From Protonemura montana (Eukaryota > Arthropoda > Insecta > Plecoptera > Nemouridae): a DNA stretch of 64,000 bases. Each line of letters starts with the position of its first letter. The stretch's first letter is position 1. Shown one piece after another: positions 53,301 to 62,570 of the stretch. The notes beneath the pieces were generated by a model. It saw nothing but the letters and a program-made list of their open reading frames with translations, did no database searches and had not been told where the DNA came from. Position numbers and translations under genes: made by a program. The DNA lies in the NCBI GenBank assembly GCA_947568835.1, contig OX387603.1, positions 24,142,651-24,206,650 of the forward strand, written 5' to 3'.

Positions 53301-55259
53301 ACCTCCCCATTACACACGGCCGTGCGACAACCACTGCAAATCATTAAAACCACAGACATCCTCCACGCAGCGATCCATGGTCCCACACCACCACCTAGAC
53401 CATGATGTTATGTGTTAATGAAGAGCGGCGATAGCGATCTACTTGACGCTGAAACAGACACATCAACTCTGCCGTGGAACCGCGGGCTCGGCCTTCTGGT
53501 GCATCGCATCCAACCTCACAGCATCCACCTCACGCTAATTAACAACCCGCGGGGCCGTGGAAGAGTAAGTGCATGGAGTCTACGCGACAAGGCCGGACAC
53601 GGTGACAAGATCACAGCTGCACAGCTCATGTATCTAGAGGGTCACGATACCCGGAGTGGCCAGAGACCTTACGTTGCTCTGGAACATAGGTTGTTCGAAC
53701 TGGCAAGTGATGTAGTTAGCCATTCTTAGACGGCGATGGCTCTCTGCTGAGGACCAGTCACTGCACACCGGACTGTGCACTACACCGCTGCACCGTGGCG
53801 TGGGTGGATGGGGGACAGACCGAGATTGGCGCACCCTGCAGTCGCAACAGCCCAACTAACACGGCGAGATTTATGGCCGGTCGACCACTGCACCTATACA
53901 GTCTTGGGGCCTGTGTTCGATTCAAACAATGATCACAACCATTGATTATTACAATATACACCAGGCGACAGTTTATTTAATATGGGATTGGTAAAAATTG
54001 TCGCGAATAGACCACCTCGTACCGTTGCAGAGGTTTCCGGAGATAGCCGGTATAGGTGGAGGTATGGCGCATGTGAGGATGTGTCTCCTGTTATAGGTAG
54101 CGTTTGCAGTAGCACATCCTTGAAGGGTGAAATTTATGGCGAGCTGCGACTGTGCCTGTTGCAAACACATGTGTGCTGCAGTGGAATAAATGCATATGGG
54201 TGTCACGATAAATGCATGAAGGCAGCGAGAGGTTTCAATTATTCTGCTGCACTTTTCTGTCGCATTTGCCTCGGGGAGTTTGCGCTGTACATGAGGCGAA
54301 AGCCGAGACGCGCAGTGTGGTTCAAATGTGATATTAAAAATCTAATTACATACCAACGTCAAATAGAGGAAATGTTTAGGGTTTTGATAACGATAATTGA
54401 GATCCGAACGCCGAGTAGCAAATGTTTTTGTTGCCGGTCCAAAAGGCAGAGCCTTGTTCTAAATCTTTGCCAGCCGTTTATCTCCCGATCTGACTTCTGC
54501 CGAATCAATTTATTCGCTTGGACAAGGATTTGCGGACTGCGTCGACGCACTGGGAGTCTAATTATGTCTGGGGCGGCGACGGCGACGTTCCATATGAATA
54601 TGCATGCGACGCACATGGACCACTGCGCTGATATCATCTCCCACTTGAGGACTGCTCATGCTCGAGTCGCGAGTCAGTAACGTTTGGCAGAAATGTGTCG
54701 TCCTGTAGAAGGGACTGAGATTTTTATTCTTGTGTCCCAAAATTGGGAGGAGAACGGTGAGGGAAGAAGCTAAATTGAGCTTGGAGCTGGTGTTATTCAC
54801 GTTGATACGACATTATCTTAGTTAATATTAAAGACATTTGCTAATTGTCATCTTTCTAATTTCCCAACTGATGTGAAAATGTAGCCTGTTTTGCTAAGAA
54901 GTTCTGTAATTAATCTGTGATTGAAAAATGTAACTCATAATACCCGGACTGTTGAACTTGATTCATGGTTAAGGACTGAGGATTCATCGGGTAAATCTAG
55001 ACGAGTGCCATCGCATGGAAAGCGTTGTCATGGAACACAAATTAAAAATTATCCAGAATTCCGCCGGTTCCCGACCTACCTTCTGGTCACCGAAGCGCAT
55101 CTGTCTTCGAGCGTTCCGGGAGACGTTCATCCTGCACAGAAACATTCGATCCTCGTCGCCGGGGTTTGTCGAGGTGCGGACCAGCTCGGCCTGGATGGCC
55201 TGGTGGTCTTGCTTGTCGATGATGTCGTACACGCTGTCGCCGTGTATTAGCAGGTCCTC
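34120..55259 (-). CDS. dys: Dysfusion/NPAS4-type bHLH-PAS transcription factor (5 exons, N-terminus missing)
   Basis: Exons on the minus strand are 55259-55080, 50433-50249, 39294-39188, 38668-38515 and 35347-34120. All four junctions keep frame (split codons give Asn, Ile and Ser). The product is about 615 residues: the second half of PAS-A (VYDIIDKQDHQAIQ, CRMNVSRNARRQMRFGDQK), a connector (VVLVQGHYLSYLPL), PAS-B (FTSIHSMDMKFVHIDKNGEF, GFPRSELHGASWYQLLH, AGDWLWVHCVLQVKD, VIVCTNQVL) and a long Ala/His-rich C-terminus with PPWSDTTLQKVP and FTFDWMPEQYVP. These match the Dysfusion branch of bHLH-PAS factors, nuclear proteins that dimerise with Tango/ARNT. In Drosophila Dysfusion works in tracheal fusion cells and leg joints. 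The bHLH and first PAS-A half are not in 55260-64000 as far as I can see. Confidence 0.88.
35348..38514 (-). other. dysfusion intron (3.2 kb)
   Basis: It lies between the donor CTCAG|GTGAGC at 38515 and the acceptor at 35348. An open frame on the minus strand at 37939-38403 carries no domain I know. The segment 38302-38410 has hAT-like CAGTGATGT ends and an 18-bp palindrome. Nothing else is supportable. Confidence 0.7.
38302..38410. repeat. Short palindromic segment with hAT-like ends
   Basis: The left end CAGTGATGTAGTAG shares CAGTGATGTA with the element at 23793. The right end reads TAGTGATATGCC in reverse complement, an imperfect inverted match. Internally TTTGTCCAATTGGACAAA (38364-38381) is a perfect 18-bp palindrome. 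No target duplication is seen, so a decayed relative is possible but unproven. Confidence 0.35.
38515..38668 (-). CDS. dys: dysfusion exon: C-terminal half of PAS-B
   Basis: 154 bases, giving 50 full codons plus two bases at each end. The acceptor TGTTGTTGCAG precedes TA, completing an Ile codon (SKHRL-I-TQSEQDRSC), and the donor is CTCAG|GTGAGC. It encodes CILLLRMQRRAGDWLWVHCV then LQVKDNMENSQQPVIVCTNQ, the final strands of a PAS-B fold with the GxWxWVH pattern typical of this family. The frame gives exact junctions on both sides. Confidence 0.93.
38669..39187 (-). other. dysfusion intron (0.5 kb)
   Basis: AT-rich intron between donor A|GTAAGT at 39188 and the pyrimidine-rich acceptor at 38669. 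No additional feature is seen. Confidence 0.8.
39188..39294 (-). CDS. dys: dysfusion exon: PAS-B middle
   Basis: 107 bases. The acceptor CCTTTTCAG leads into T, which completes AAT (Asn) from the previous exon, then GEFHLGFPRSELHGASWYQL and LHWDCMREAQSKHRL. The donor CTAA|GTAAGT leaves one base for the next exon. The G-x-S-WYxLLH pattern is the standard PAS-B helix seen in NPAS4, Dysfusion and other class I bHLH-PAS proteins. The exon is too short for simple ORF detection and is found only through splicing. Confidence 0.93.
41202..41228. repeat. GTC/GAC triplet microsatellite
   Basis: CGTCGTCGTCGTAGTCGTCGTCGTC, about nine triplets with one interruption, within the long dysfusion intron. Confidence 0.85.
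49931..49985 (+). repeat. Third copy of the dispersed GGTAATGGTA repeat
   Basis: TTGGTAATGGTAAGCTGCC then CCCCGGTGGCGCAATAGC resembles the copies at 3463 and 26583, with the same order of the GGTAAYGGTA start and a GGCGC or GCGGCC core. It lies about 270 bases downstream (plus sense) of nothing recognisable; ends are undefined. Confidence 0.45.
50249..50433 (-). CDS. dys: dysfusion exon: PAS linker and start of PAS-B
   Basis: 185 bases, 61 codons plus two bases. It starts in phase 0 after CTGTCGCCAG with VVLVQGHYLSYLPLCSRNEP, continues VFLATCTPVAMPETRECVVQ and ends FTSIHSMDMKFVHIDK plus AA of the split Asn codon (donor AAAAA|GTGAGT). H-S-x-D-M-K-F-x-H-x-D is the opening strand of PAS-B in this family. 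It joins exactly to the exon ending 55080 (GDQK|VVLVQG) and to the one starting 39294. Confidence 0.93.
50434..55079 (-). other. dysfusion intron (4.6 kb)
   Basis: It contains an unusually long plus-strand open frame of 232 codons (53982-54680) without a domain, codon bias or splice partners that I can recognise; I regard it as fortuitous. A box-B-like TGTTCGATTC lies at 53914-53923. No other gene is supportable. Confidence 0.6.
55080..55259 (-). CDS. dys: dysfusion exon: second half of PAS-A
   Basis: Exactly 60 codons, phase 0 at both ends, acceptor TTTTACTTTTCCAG and donor AAG|GTAGGT. It encodes EDLLIHGDSVYDIIDKQDHQ, AIQAELVRTSTNPGDEDRMF and LCRMNVSRNARRQMRFGDQK. The VYDIIDxQDH and FxCRMNxSRxARRQ blocks are typical of PAS-A in Dysfusion/NPAS4 relatives. 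The preceding residues (bHLH and the first PAS-A strands) must be in exons further upstream; none is recognisable before 64000. Confidence 0.94.
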
Positions 55260-57643
55260 CTGGAAAAGTAAAAGACACGGGGAGGCCGTTAGAGTCGCTA
55301 TCGATTTCTGTTGGTTAGCGTAAGTGGTTAGCTACATTGGCCCTTCCGAAGATGGCAGTAATACACGGTTTACCGAATACTGTCAGATATGCAGTTTATT
55401 TTCTCACGGGAGCTACGTTTTTGACTTGATTGTTTCCTACATATAGCGTCAGAATTTTAATGGTCATCCTATCAACCATTGAAAATGCAGCGTACTCACA
55501 GATTTGCTGACATTTTTGGGCGAGTGTTTCGAAGAAATCGTTTAAATAACGTTTTGACTCCAAATTGAGATGGCCAGATACCGTCGACAAGCTCCAATCT
55601 CGAATGACATCAGTCATTACCCGATTGTACTTACCTAACACACCGTGGTAAATAATTTCTCGAAATTCTCGGTACACCCCATTGTGCACGCTAAGCGTTA
55701 TTGGCATTTCTCACAATCTAATTACAATGATTACCCGGCCGTGATTGGCGCATTACGCTGCCGTCCATGTGGGGCATGTAATGAGATAGCATTCATTCCG
55801 ATCCCGTCTCTCCAACAGTTTGGCATTGTCAAGGTCTCCGTGCGCACCGCGTCCACGTTGTCGAAGGCAATAACTCGACGCAAACGTCTCCAGCGAATGA
55901 CAATAACACTGCACGGAGGTGGGCAGGGCACGGTCCGACCGTGGTATAAGGACATATAAATGCCCTCGTAAATTCGGTGCACATGCGCAGGTTTGCAAGA
56001 CATCTGGACAATGCGCTTTGGAAATTCCTGCGTGCACTTGTTGTGTACGCGATATTGCACAGGGGTGTCCAGGGTTTGGCGTGGGCGTACACCGGTGTGC
56101 AGTGCAAACAGCCTGTGCCAGATTCCTCTGAATCGAAAATACTTGCGATGAACGGCTTTTGTGGAAATTCTTTGCCGTTCATTTGGATAGATTATGTCAC
56201 CAACGCTAATATTAAACGATCTGCTAAGCAAACATGCCGGAAAACGTGTTACCGGTTTTGTGCCAACCGATAGCGCTAGCGGTCGCCCTTTTAAATGAAT
56301 ACAATTTCATTAATCACTTCGCAAACTGTCGTTATAAAATATCGAAATATCGATAAATCAGAAGTTTTTGTGAAGGCAGTTTAAATTTAGCGCTGAGACT
56401 CTAGACTAAACCAATTAATCCAATAGCGGAACTTTGGTTCTTGGTCATCGTACTTGTAGGAAATGGGGTCTAAGCACAAGAACTTGTCAGATAACCTAAC
56501 CTACTATCCATTTTAAAAGCTGAAGACGTCAAAAAACTTAGCGACACTTCCAAAGGAACCAATACTTCTTTTCAACCGGCTTTAGTGAACACTGAAAAAT
56601 GGAACTCCGGTACAGTCCACTCGGTGGTAATTCCGTTGTACTCCCCTGCAACCCAGCCAACACATGCGTGCACACGTTGCCGTCGTTGCCCGTATCGCAC
56701 GGCACGGCGATAAGGAAGCAGAGTTGCAGCCTGCTAAACGCCTCTCAAGATTGCAAGATGGCCCGTCGCAGGCCACCTATAAGCACGGCTTTCCTATCTC
56801 GAGACAGCATCGGCAATAACCCTGCTCGGCCACCTTGTTTTTTTACTCCAGTTAAAGCAGCGAAATGCGCGAGATAACCGACGGATAAACCGGCCGCCAG
56901 TCGTTTTTTCGCCGTTTATTTCTTGTGGTGATATCGTCCGGTTACATCTTGTATTTCCACAGAAGAACATTATTGCGGTTTGTTAGCTATGGCACATGGG
57001 CCGGTCGGTCGGTCGGCCAGTGAGTTGCATGCCATATCTCAATGCAGCCTGCGATCGCACTGTGAACACCATAGGCCCGTGCAGACCTCATTATTTTCAT
57101 GAACTTCGGCCACATTTTCGCCGCCAATATAATAATGAGTTTTTACTTCGAATCCCCGCTCAGCGATGGAAATCTCCACAGAATTCCGACGCCGGAGCGA
57201 TGATTATTACGATTTGAAAGGCTAGACTAAATCGTTAAGTCACTTCATTATTATATTTTATATTTTAATGAATTTTTCCAAGTAATTGTTTAAAAAGTTT
57301 AACGCCTCAATTTCTTAACTCGACCACTCTCTAAGACAGTGTCTTTCCAGCGCCTCGTGGCTTGCATGGCAGCTTAGACCACAAGGTGATTAGGTAAATT
57401 CCACACAACTCAAGAGGTAGCCACTCGACAGCATCCATTATTTGTAAATCACTGCACACAGACATTCGTTACATGCAGATTACTCTCGAAATCGTCATTC
57501 GAGAAAGTAAATTTCCGACTCTATTCACATTCAAATCGCATCGGCGCGCGCACTAACAGCGCTGAAGAAAAGCGTGCCCGTGCCCGGCCTTAAGCCGGTC
57601 GTTTGCTTTGTGCGGAGCTCGAGTGTCCAGGCACCGGCCAGGT

Positions 57644-57721
57644 ACCAGTACCGGCACCGGCACTGGCACCGGCACCGGCACTGGCACCAGTACCGGCACC
57701 GGCACTGGCACCGGCACCGGT
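57644..57721. repeat. Hexanucleotide tandem array (ACCGGC/ACTGGC/ACCAGT)
   Basis: Thirteen contiguous hexamers. The order suggests a higher 18-bp unit ACCGGCACCGGCACTGGC repeated three times with ACCAGT spacers. All frames are open across it (Val-Pro, Gly-Thr, His-Arg/Trp dipeptide runs), which explains the spurious overlapping frames in this spot. Confidence 0.9.
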
Positions 57722-59987
57722 ACGGTGTGCATTACAGACACCTGTGTAATCTTTCTGCACGCGTACCCAGCATCGGTTCATGACAGCGTCAGGGGTGGGG
57801 GGAAATGGAGCAAAACAAAGTTTAAGTTTCAGACTTAAACTTTATGTTAAGTAATTTAATGATTTGATCAAATCTTCAAAATCGTCTGTCAAGTAGGAAG
57901 TACCTTCATAAAACTAGCATTCACTGGAAGTTAACAATAAGCTACTTGAAGTACTTTTATGATTGAGCTCTTCAGTGGATAAAGCCAACCATCTTATGTA
58001 TGATCACTGTGAACGGCACGTTATATTGAAGATCTTATAAAACGGCTGTTGCCTGAATGTTGGCCATGTTTGATTCGCAATTCCAATAGCTAGTCGCTAA
58101 ATATAAACACTTTTCTTTCGTGATTTACTCGGATAATCAGGATATGGTCGTCGTCTTGTCTCCATAGCGGCCGGTAGTCGGCCACTCCTCGCGTTCGGCG
58201 GCTCTCTAAACCGCGACGTGCTCGCGCCCGACTTCCGAATCGTGTTCACAAGACGTCCGAGTCGACAGACGTCGTCCGACGTCCAGGATTTACCCCAAGG
58301 TTCCCGTAGACGCAGGTTACCGAGAACACTTGGCCGGGTCTAATTGTGTGCTAATTTCACGCGTTCAAACTCGTGGGAGTCAGACGATCGATTGGATGCG
58401 AGATGAATCTGTGATCGACGAGACGAATACAGTTCTCAGATCGGAGTTTTCCTCATCGCCATCCTAATCGTGAACGAAAGTTATCCGTTTTGTTTAACAA
58501 CTTCTTTTTCGCCTTACGAGACTAGACTTTGACGTCTTTTGCCAGGAAGCAGCCTTCACGTGGGATGGTTACCTATCCAAGACGATGGCTCAGCGTAGTG
58601 TTGCTGAACTTCGTTGATCAAGCGCAAGCAGTAGTGTTCGCCGTGCTACAAACCGTTCGGCAGTCAAATCTTCCCATATATAGAAGTTGAATCATCAAAG
58701 ATTGTGTTCTCAAGCTTCCAGAGACTCAAAATAAAACCCGCCTCCTACAAACCCAAACCACCTGTTCCGTCCGTGTACCCATACAGAAACAAACTTGGCT
58801 TCTTTCGAGACTTGATGAGATTTCTTCCAGTATAATTACAGAGAAAATTAATTACTATCCCCCTAATTAATATCAGCTAACGAACGTCATGGGCGCTACG
58901 TGCTGTAGAATGTCCCTTGTTCAAGTCCCCAACCCCCCAAACTACGAGCCCCCTCCTAGACAATGATTGGCCACGTCGTCTCGTCGCCGTAGCAACCTAT
59001 CAATTAGCGCACGACGCATGAGTCCTCACGTGTGCCGTGTCGGAATTCCGACTTTGTCCTCCCACGTGGTCGTGAGTCGAAGAGAGTCGCCGTGGTCACA
59101 AGAGTGGTCGAGCGGCTAGCTTGGATGGTCTATAATCCAGCCCAGTTCACTAGATGGGCTGCATGGCATTTTCTCGGTCTCGTGCATTGTAGGGGAAAAC
59201 ACATTAGAGTGTTCACAGGCATCAAAATGTGTGGATGCTCATGGCTACTTTCTGAACCAATATTGGTATATAGTTGTATTTATTTTATTTACCCACATTA
59301 ATCCACAATTCTTCGAGCAAATACGTTGATTTAAGTCCGAGTACAATTACAGAACCTTGTTGAGTTACATGCTCGGCGATAAATTGCCCAATGCCTTCGA
59401 TACTCAAGCATGCCATAGGGTTTGGAAGACATCTAAATAAAAATCTAGATATTCACATAGTGTTTGTATCTTTGTAGTTTGTATAAGCTTCCGATTGAGT
59501 ATACATTTTAGAGTGTTCATGTCTATATTACAGTGGATACAAATCCTTATCGTGAACTCCATGCATGACGTGACTTACTCCTCTAAGCAGTCAGCCACTC
59601 CTGCGCTCATTCAGTTCTTTCACTCTCTGATCCTTCGACGGGCATTCCTCCACGGCCCTCCACCTTGTCAGGCACCCAATGGTAACCGTCGCCTATCAGT
59701 TGGCCCGGGCCGAGGTCGCAGGTTGCCGCGGACCCACGCGGGTATAGCGAGCGACCACATACTCGTGAAGGCACCGCTCGTGATCGAGGTGACCGACAAC
59801 CACACGGCGCCGTGCCGAACGAATCGCGCGCCGATTTCAGACCGTGGTGTCGAATGCTCGCGATGGACCACGCGGATCGGTCGTTTGGCGGGTGCCGAGT
59901 GTGGCATCGAGTGAAATCTTGAGGAAATGAAAGGGGTGGCATCCTCGCTTGCAGTTGTCTTGACAAACTGAACCGAACTGAAGCTTA

Positions 59988-60008
59988 CCTAACCTATCCT
60001 AACCTAAT
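59988..60008. repeat. Short interstitial CCTAA tract
   Basis: CCTAA CCTAT CCTAA CCTAA T, four units of the arthropod telomere motif (TTAGG on the other strand) with one mismatch. Two-unit versions occur at about 56496-56505 (AACCTAACCTA) and 63971-63978 (AGGTTAGG). Confidence 0.6.
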
Positions 60009-62479
60009 CCAGCCTATACCTAGCGACACATTGATTTCTATACCGCAAATTATCCACTAGATACACATTTCTATGGTCACAATCTCAAATAAGATTGCAA
60101 TTTAGCCTATTAAAGTATTGTTTCATTTATCGAAGGTAATTTTTATGGACAGATATATTGGATGTGACTCAAAAATCAATCCTATGTTTAGAAGCTTTTT
60201 CTTGGAAAATGCGATTACCGCCTGGTCAACCTTTGCGGGGGTGTTCAAATCATTGCAGCGTCTGAACCTTCCCAAAGCCTTCTCAACTACTGGCAGCCAA
60301 AGTTCTGAACCGAACGTTATTATCCTGAGTTTCGCGAATGCCGTTTCTCTGTACAACTCCTGGCATCGACCACACGGCAAACCTGTCGCCCGCCAATCGC
60401 CAACAACCCAACTCGTAACAGTGGTAACCCACAGCAATTCGTGCCGCACCGCTGATAGAACACAACCACTCTGTTCACCGGACAGAGATAATTATTCAGC
60501 CCGTTTTATGTCTCTATTAATGCACTTTATCGGGCAGTTTATGCCGCGAGATCGACGAAAAAAATCCCATAGAAAACACCATGAAATGAAACGATCGAAA
60601 TCTCGACAACAAATAAACTAATCGAGTGTGAGTGTTTGTGTGTGTAGGAACTGCGCACGCGCGCCGTCAACGTGTGGTAATAATATGTTCACTTTTATAA
60701 CTGTACAAAGGCCTACGATCGGTTTAATCAGTCAATCACACATTCTTATAACTTGTACACGTATGCACCACAGAGAGAGCAAAATGAAGGTCCGGCGCCC
60801 TCACATATATTGTAGTCAGTATAGGTAAAGATATTATAGTGTGCCATTTCAATGCATGATCGCACATGTGGGCATTACGTTAAGATATGTCGTCGATAAG
60901 GATTTTATAGTGTATCCAAACAAGCATTGATTGTTTTTTTTTAACTCCCTGGTTCTAAATGCAATTACGTCTGTGTTCTGCGGCGAAACAGTGCCAAGAA
61001 GAGCCATGGTTTTCTCAGCGATAGTCTGCTATTGTCTTAGCCGAGACGGCCTCCGTTGGGGCTCGCTTGAAGGATGCGTCTGCACGGATGGCCGTTAATT
61101 AGAACCATTCTTACTGGCGATGAGCGGCGCGGGAACTGATTAATTGACACTCATCAAGTGCAGACAGCCGAAGACAGCCGGGCTTTGGACCGTGTGCTGA
61201 TCTCATCCGTATTGTATGCGGGTCTGTTCTAAGGACGAACATCGCGAAATTTGGGCTGAAGGATCGTCACTGCAGTTTAATGCGAATGTGGTCATGTGGT
61301 TTTATGATATATTTATTTCAATCCGTCTTTGACATCCATGAACGAGACACATCACCGATGCTCGAGGTAAAAGTAAGATTTAGAGGTTAACCACGTGTTG
61401 GTATTGTGAAAAAAATCATTTAAGTATCCTCCAAATCGAGAAGAAATTCCAATGCTGACGTTTGCTAAATGTCATTTTTAGCTGTCTCTTAAATTTTGCG
61501 AAGAGCCATTTGGATTCGATTTCTTCGCTCGAAAATCTACCCACTGCTACAAAGCATAATCCAAGAGTAAACCTCCAGAAGAAGTCACATAACTGTGCCC
61601 TAGACTCTACGAATACTACAGCGTTCTCAGCAGCTCCATGAGCCTGCCGATGGCGCCATCCTCCTCCACCCATGGCCGTGTCCGCCGCGAAGACTCGCAT
61701 GTCTCTACACGTCCTAGTGCACGGCATGTTCGTACACCCAGAGGGCAGGGAGTCTTCGCTAGAAGCCATTGTCTTCAGCAGCATGTCGCCGGGCAATGCA
61801 GTACTCGATGGTCCACATGCCGTGCCGACGCCGGATACCACGGCATCCTCCGCGGGGCGTCCGGTCTGTGTCCGGAGGCTGCGAGCCGGAATCTTGGGCA
61901 TCTTCAGAATGTCAATATGGTTCGATCGATTGTCCTCGGTAGAGTAGTTAAATTGCTAGCCGCGGCAAAGAAGTCCTCATGAGAATTTCTTTTGCAAGAC
62001 TGTGTTCCGTTAATCGAGGCAGTCGCATACGGGTGCATAGCACAAATCAGACGTCAAATCCACAACTCAAAGCGCGTTGACAGTTTGGAGTGTGAGAGAA
62101 CAGCAAAGATTACAACCCTTCATCTAGAATTCATGTGCAGAATATGGCCAGTCCAGTAAGTAAATAGGCGATCAAAGAGACGTGGACTAAAAACAATTTC
62201 AAAATTCTCGTAAGTGATTCATTTGTTATCTCCGACAAGAAGAAAGCGAGTTTCAGAAACGATATTTCGCTATCGAAATGTAGGTGAAAATTAGAAAGAA
62301 TGAGATAAAATCTTTCTAGACCATTAATTTTGACAGGGCAACTCCATCTTCGAACCCGACGCGATACATCCGTGCTAGCCGGTCCATAGTATGAAGCTTT
62401 TCAAGGCACCGCAAAGGTTACAAGCATAGACCACCATGAAGTGCATGTCAAAGTGACATGACCCAGGCGTACCGCGAGC

Positions 62480-62570
62480 AATTGTTCCCGCGCGTAATGC
62501 CGAGAGAGCACCCGAGTCTCGAACCCAGGGCCCCGACAGGTTGGCAAACATGCGTCGGCCACCCCGACTG
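62480..62570 (-). repeat. tRNA-promoter-like pair, possible SINE head
   Basis: On the minus strand TGGCCGACGCATG (A-box-like) is followed by GGGTTCGAGACTC (B box; plus 62514-62526) at tRNA-like spacing. The surrounding sequence does not fold into a complete tRNA as far as I can see, so a SINE-derived fragment is the best guess. Confidence 0.35.

Noticed and set aside
53982..54680. 232-codon plus-strand open frame in the dysfusion intron
   Set aside because: No recognisable domain, no conserved-looking blocks, irregular composition, and located antisense inside an intron. Length alone is not enough; RNA or homology evidence would be needed.
55731..56231. 166-codon minus-strand open frame just upstream of the PAS-A exon
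   Set aside because: Sequence bears no resemblance to bHLH or PAS and is overlapped by several equally long frames in other phases.
57553..57838. Val-Pro, Gly-Thr and His-Arg repeat proteins
   Set aside because: All are translations of the same hexamer DNA array, which is open in every frame.
60118..60621. 167-codon plus-strand open frame
   Set aside because: Basic, low-complexity end and no domain; nothing suggests an exon pair or promoter.
61416..61901. 161-codon minus-strand frame in a CpG-rich patch, considered as the missing bHLH or PAS-A exon of dysfusion
   Set aside because: It has no basic-helix-loop-helix or PAS signature in any minus-strand frame. It could be a decayed transposon fragment.
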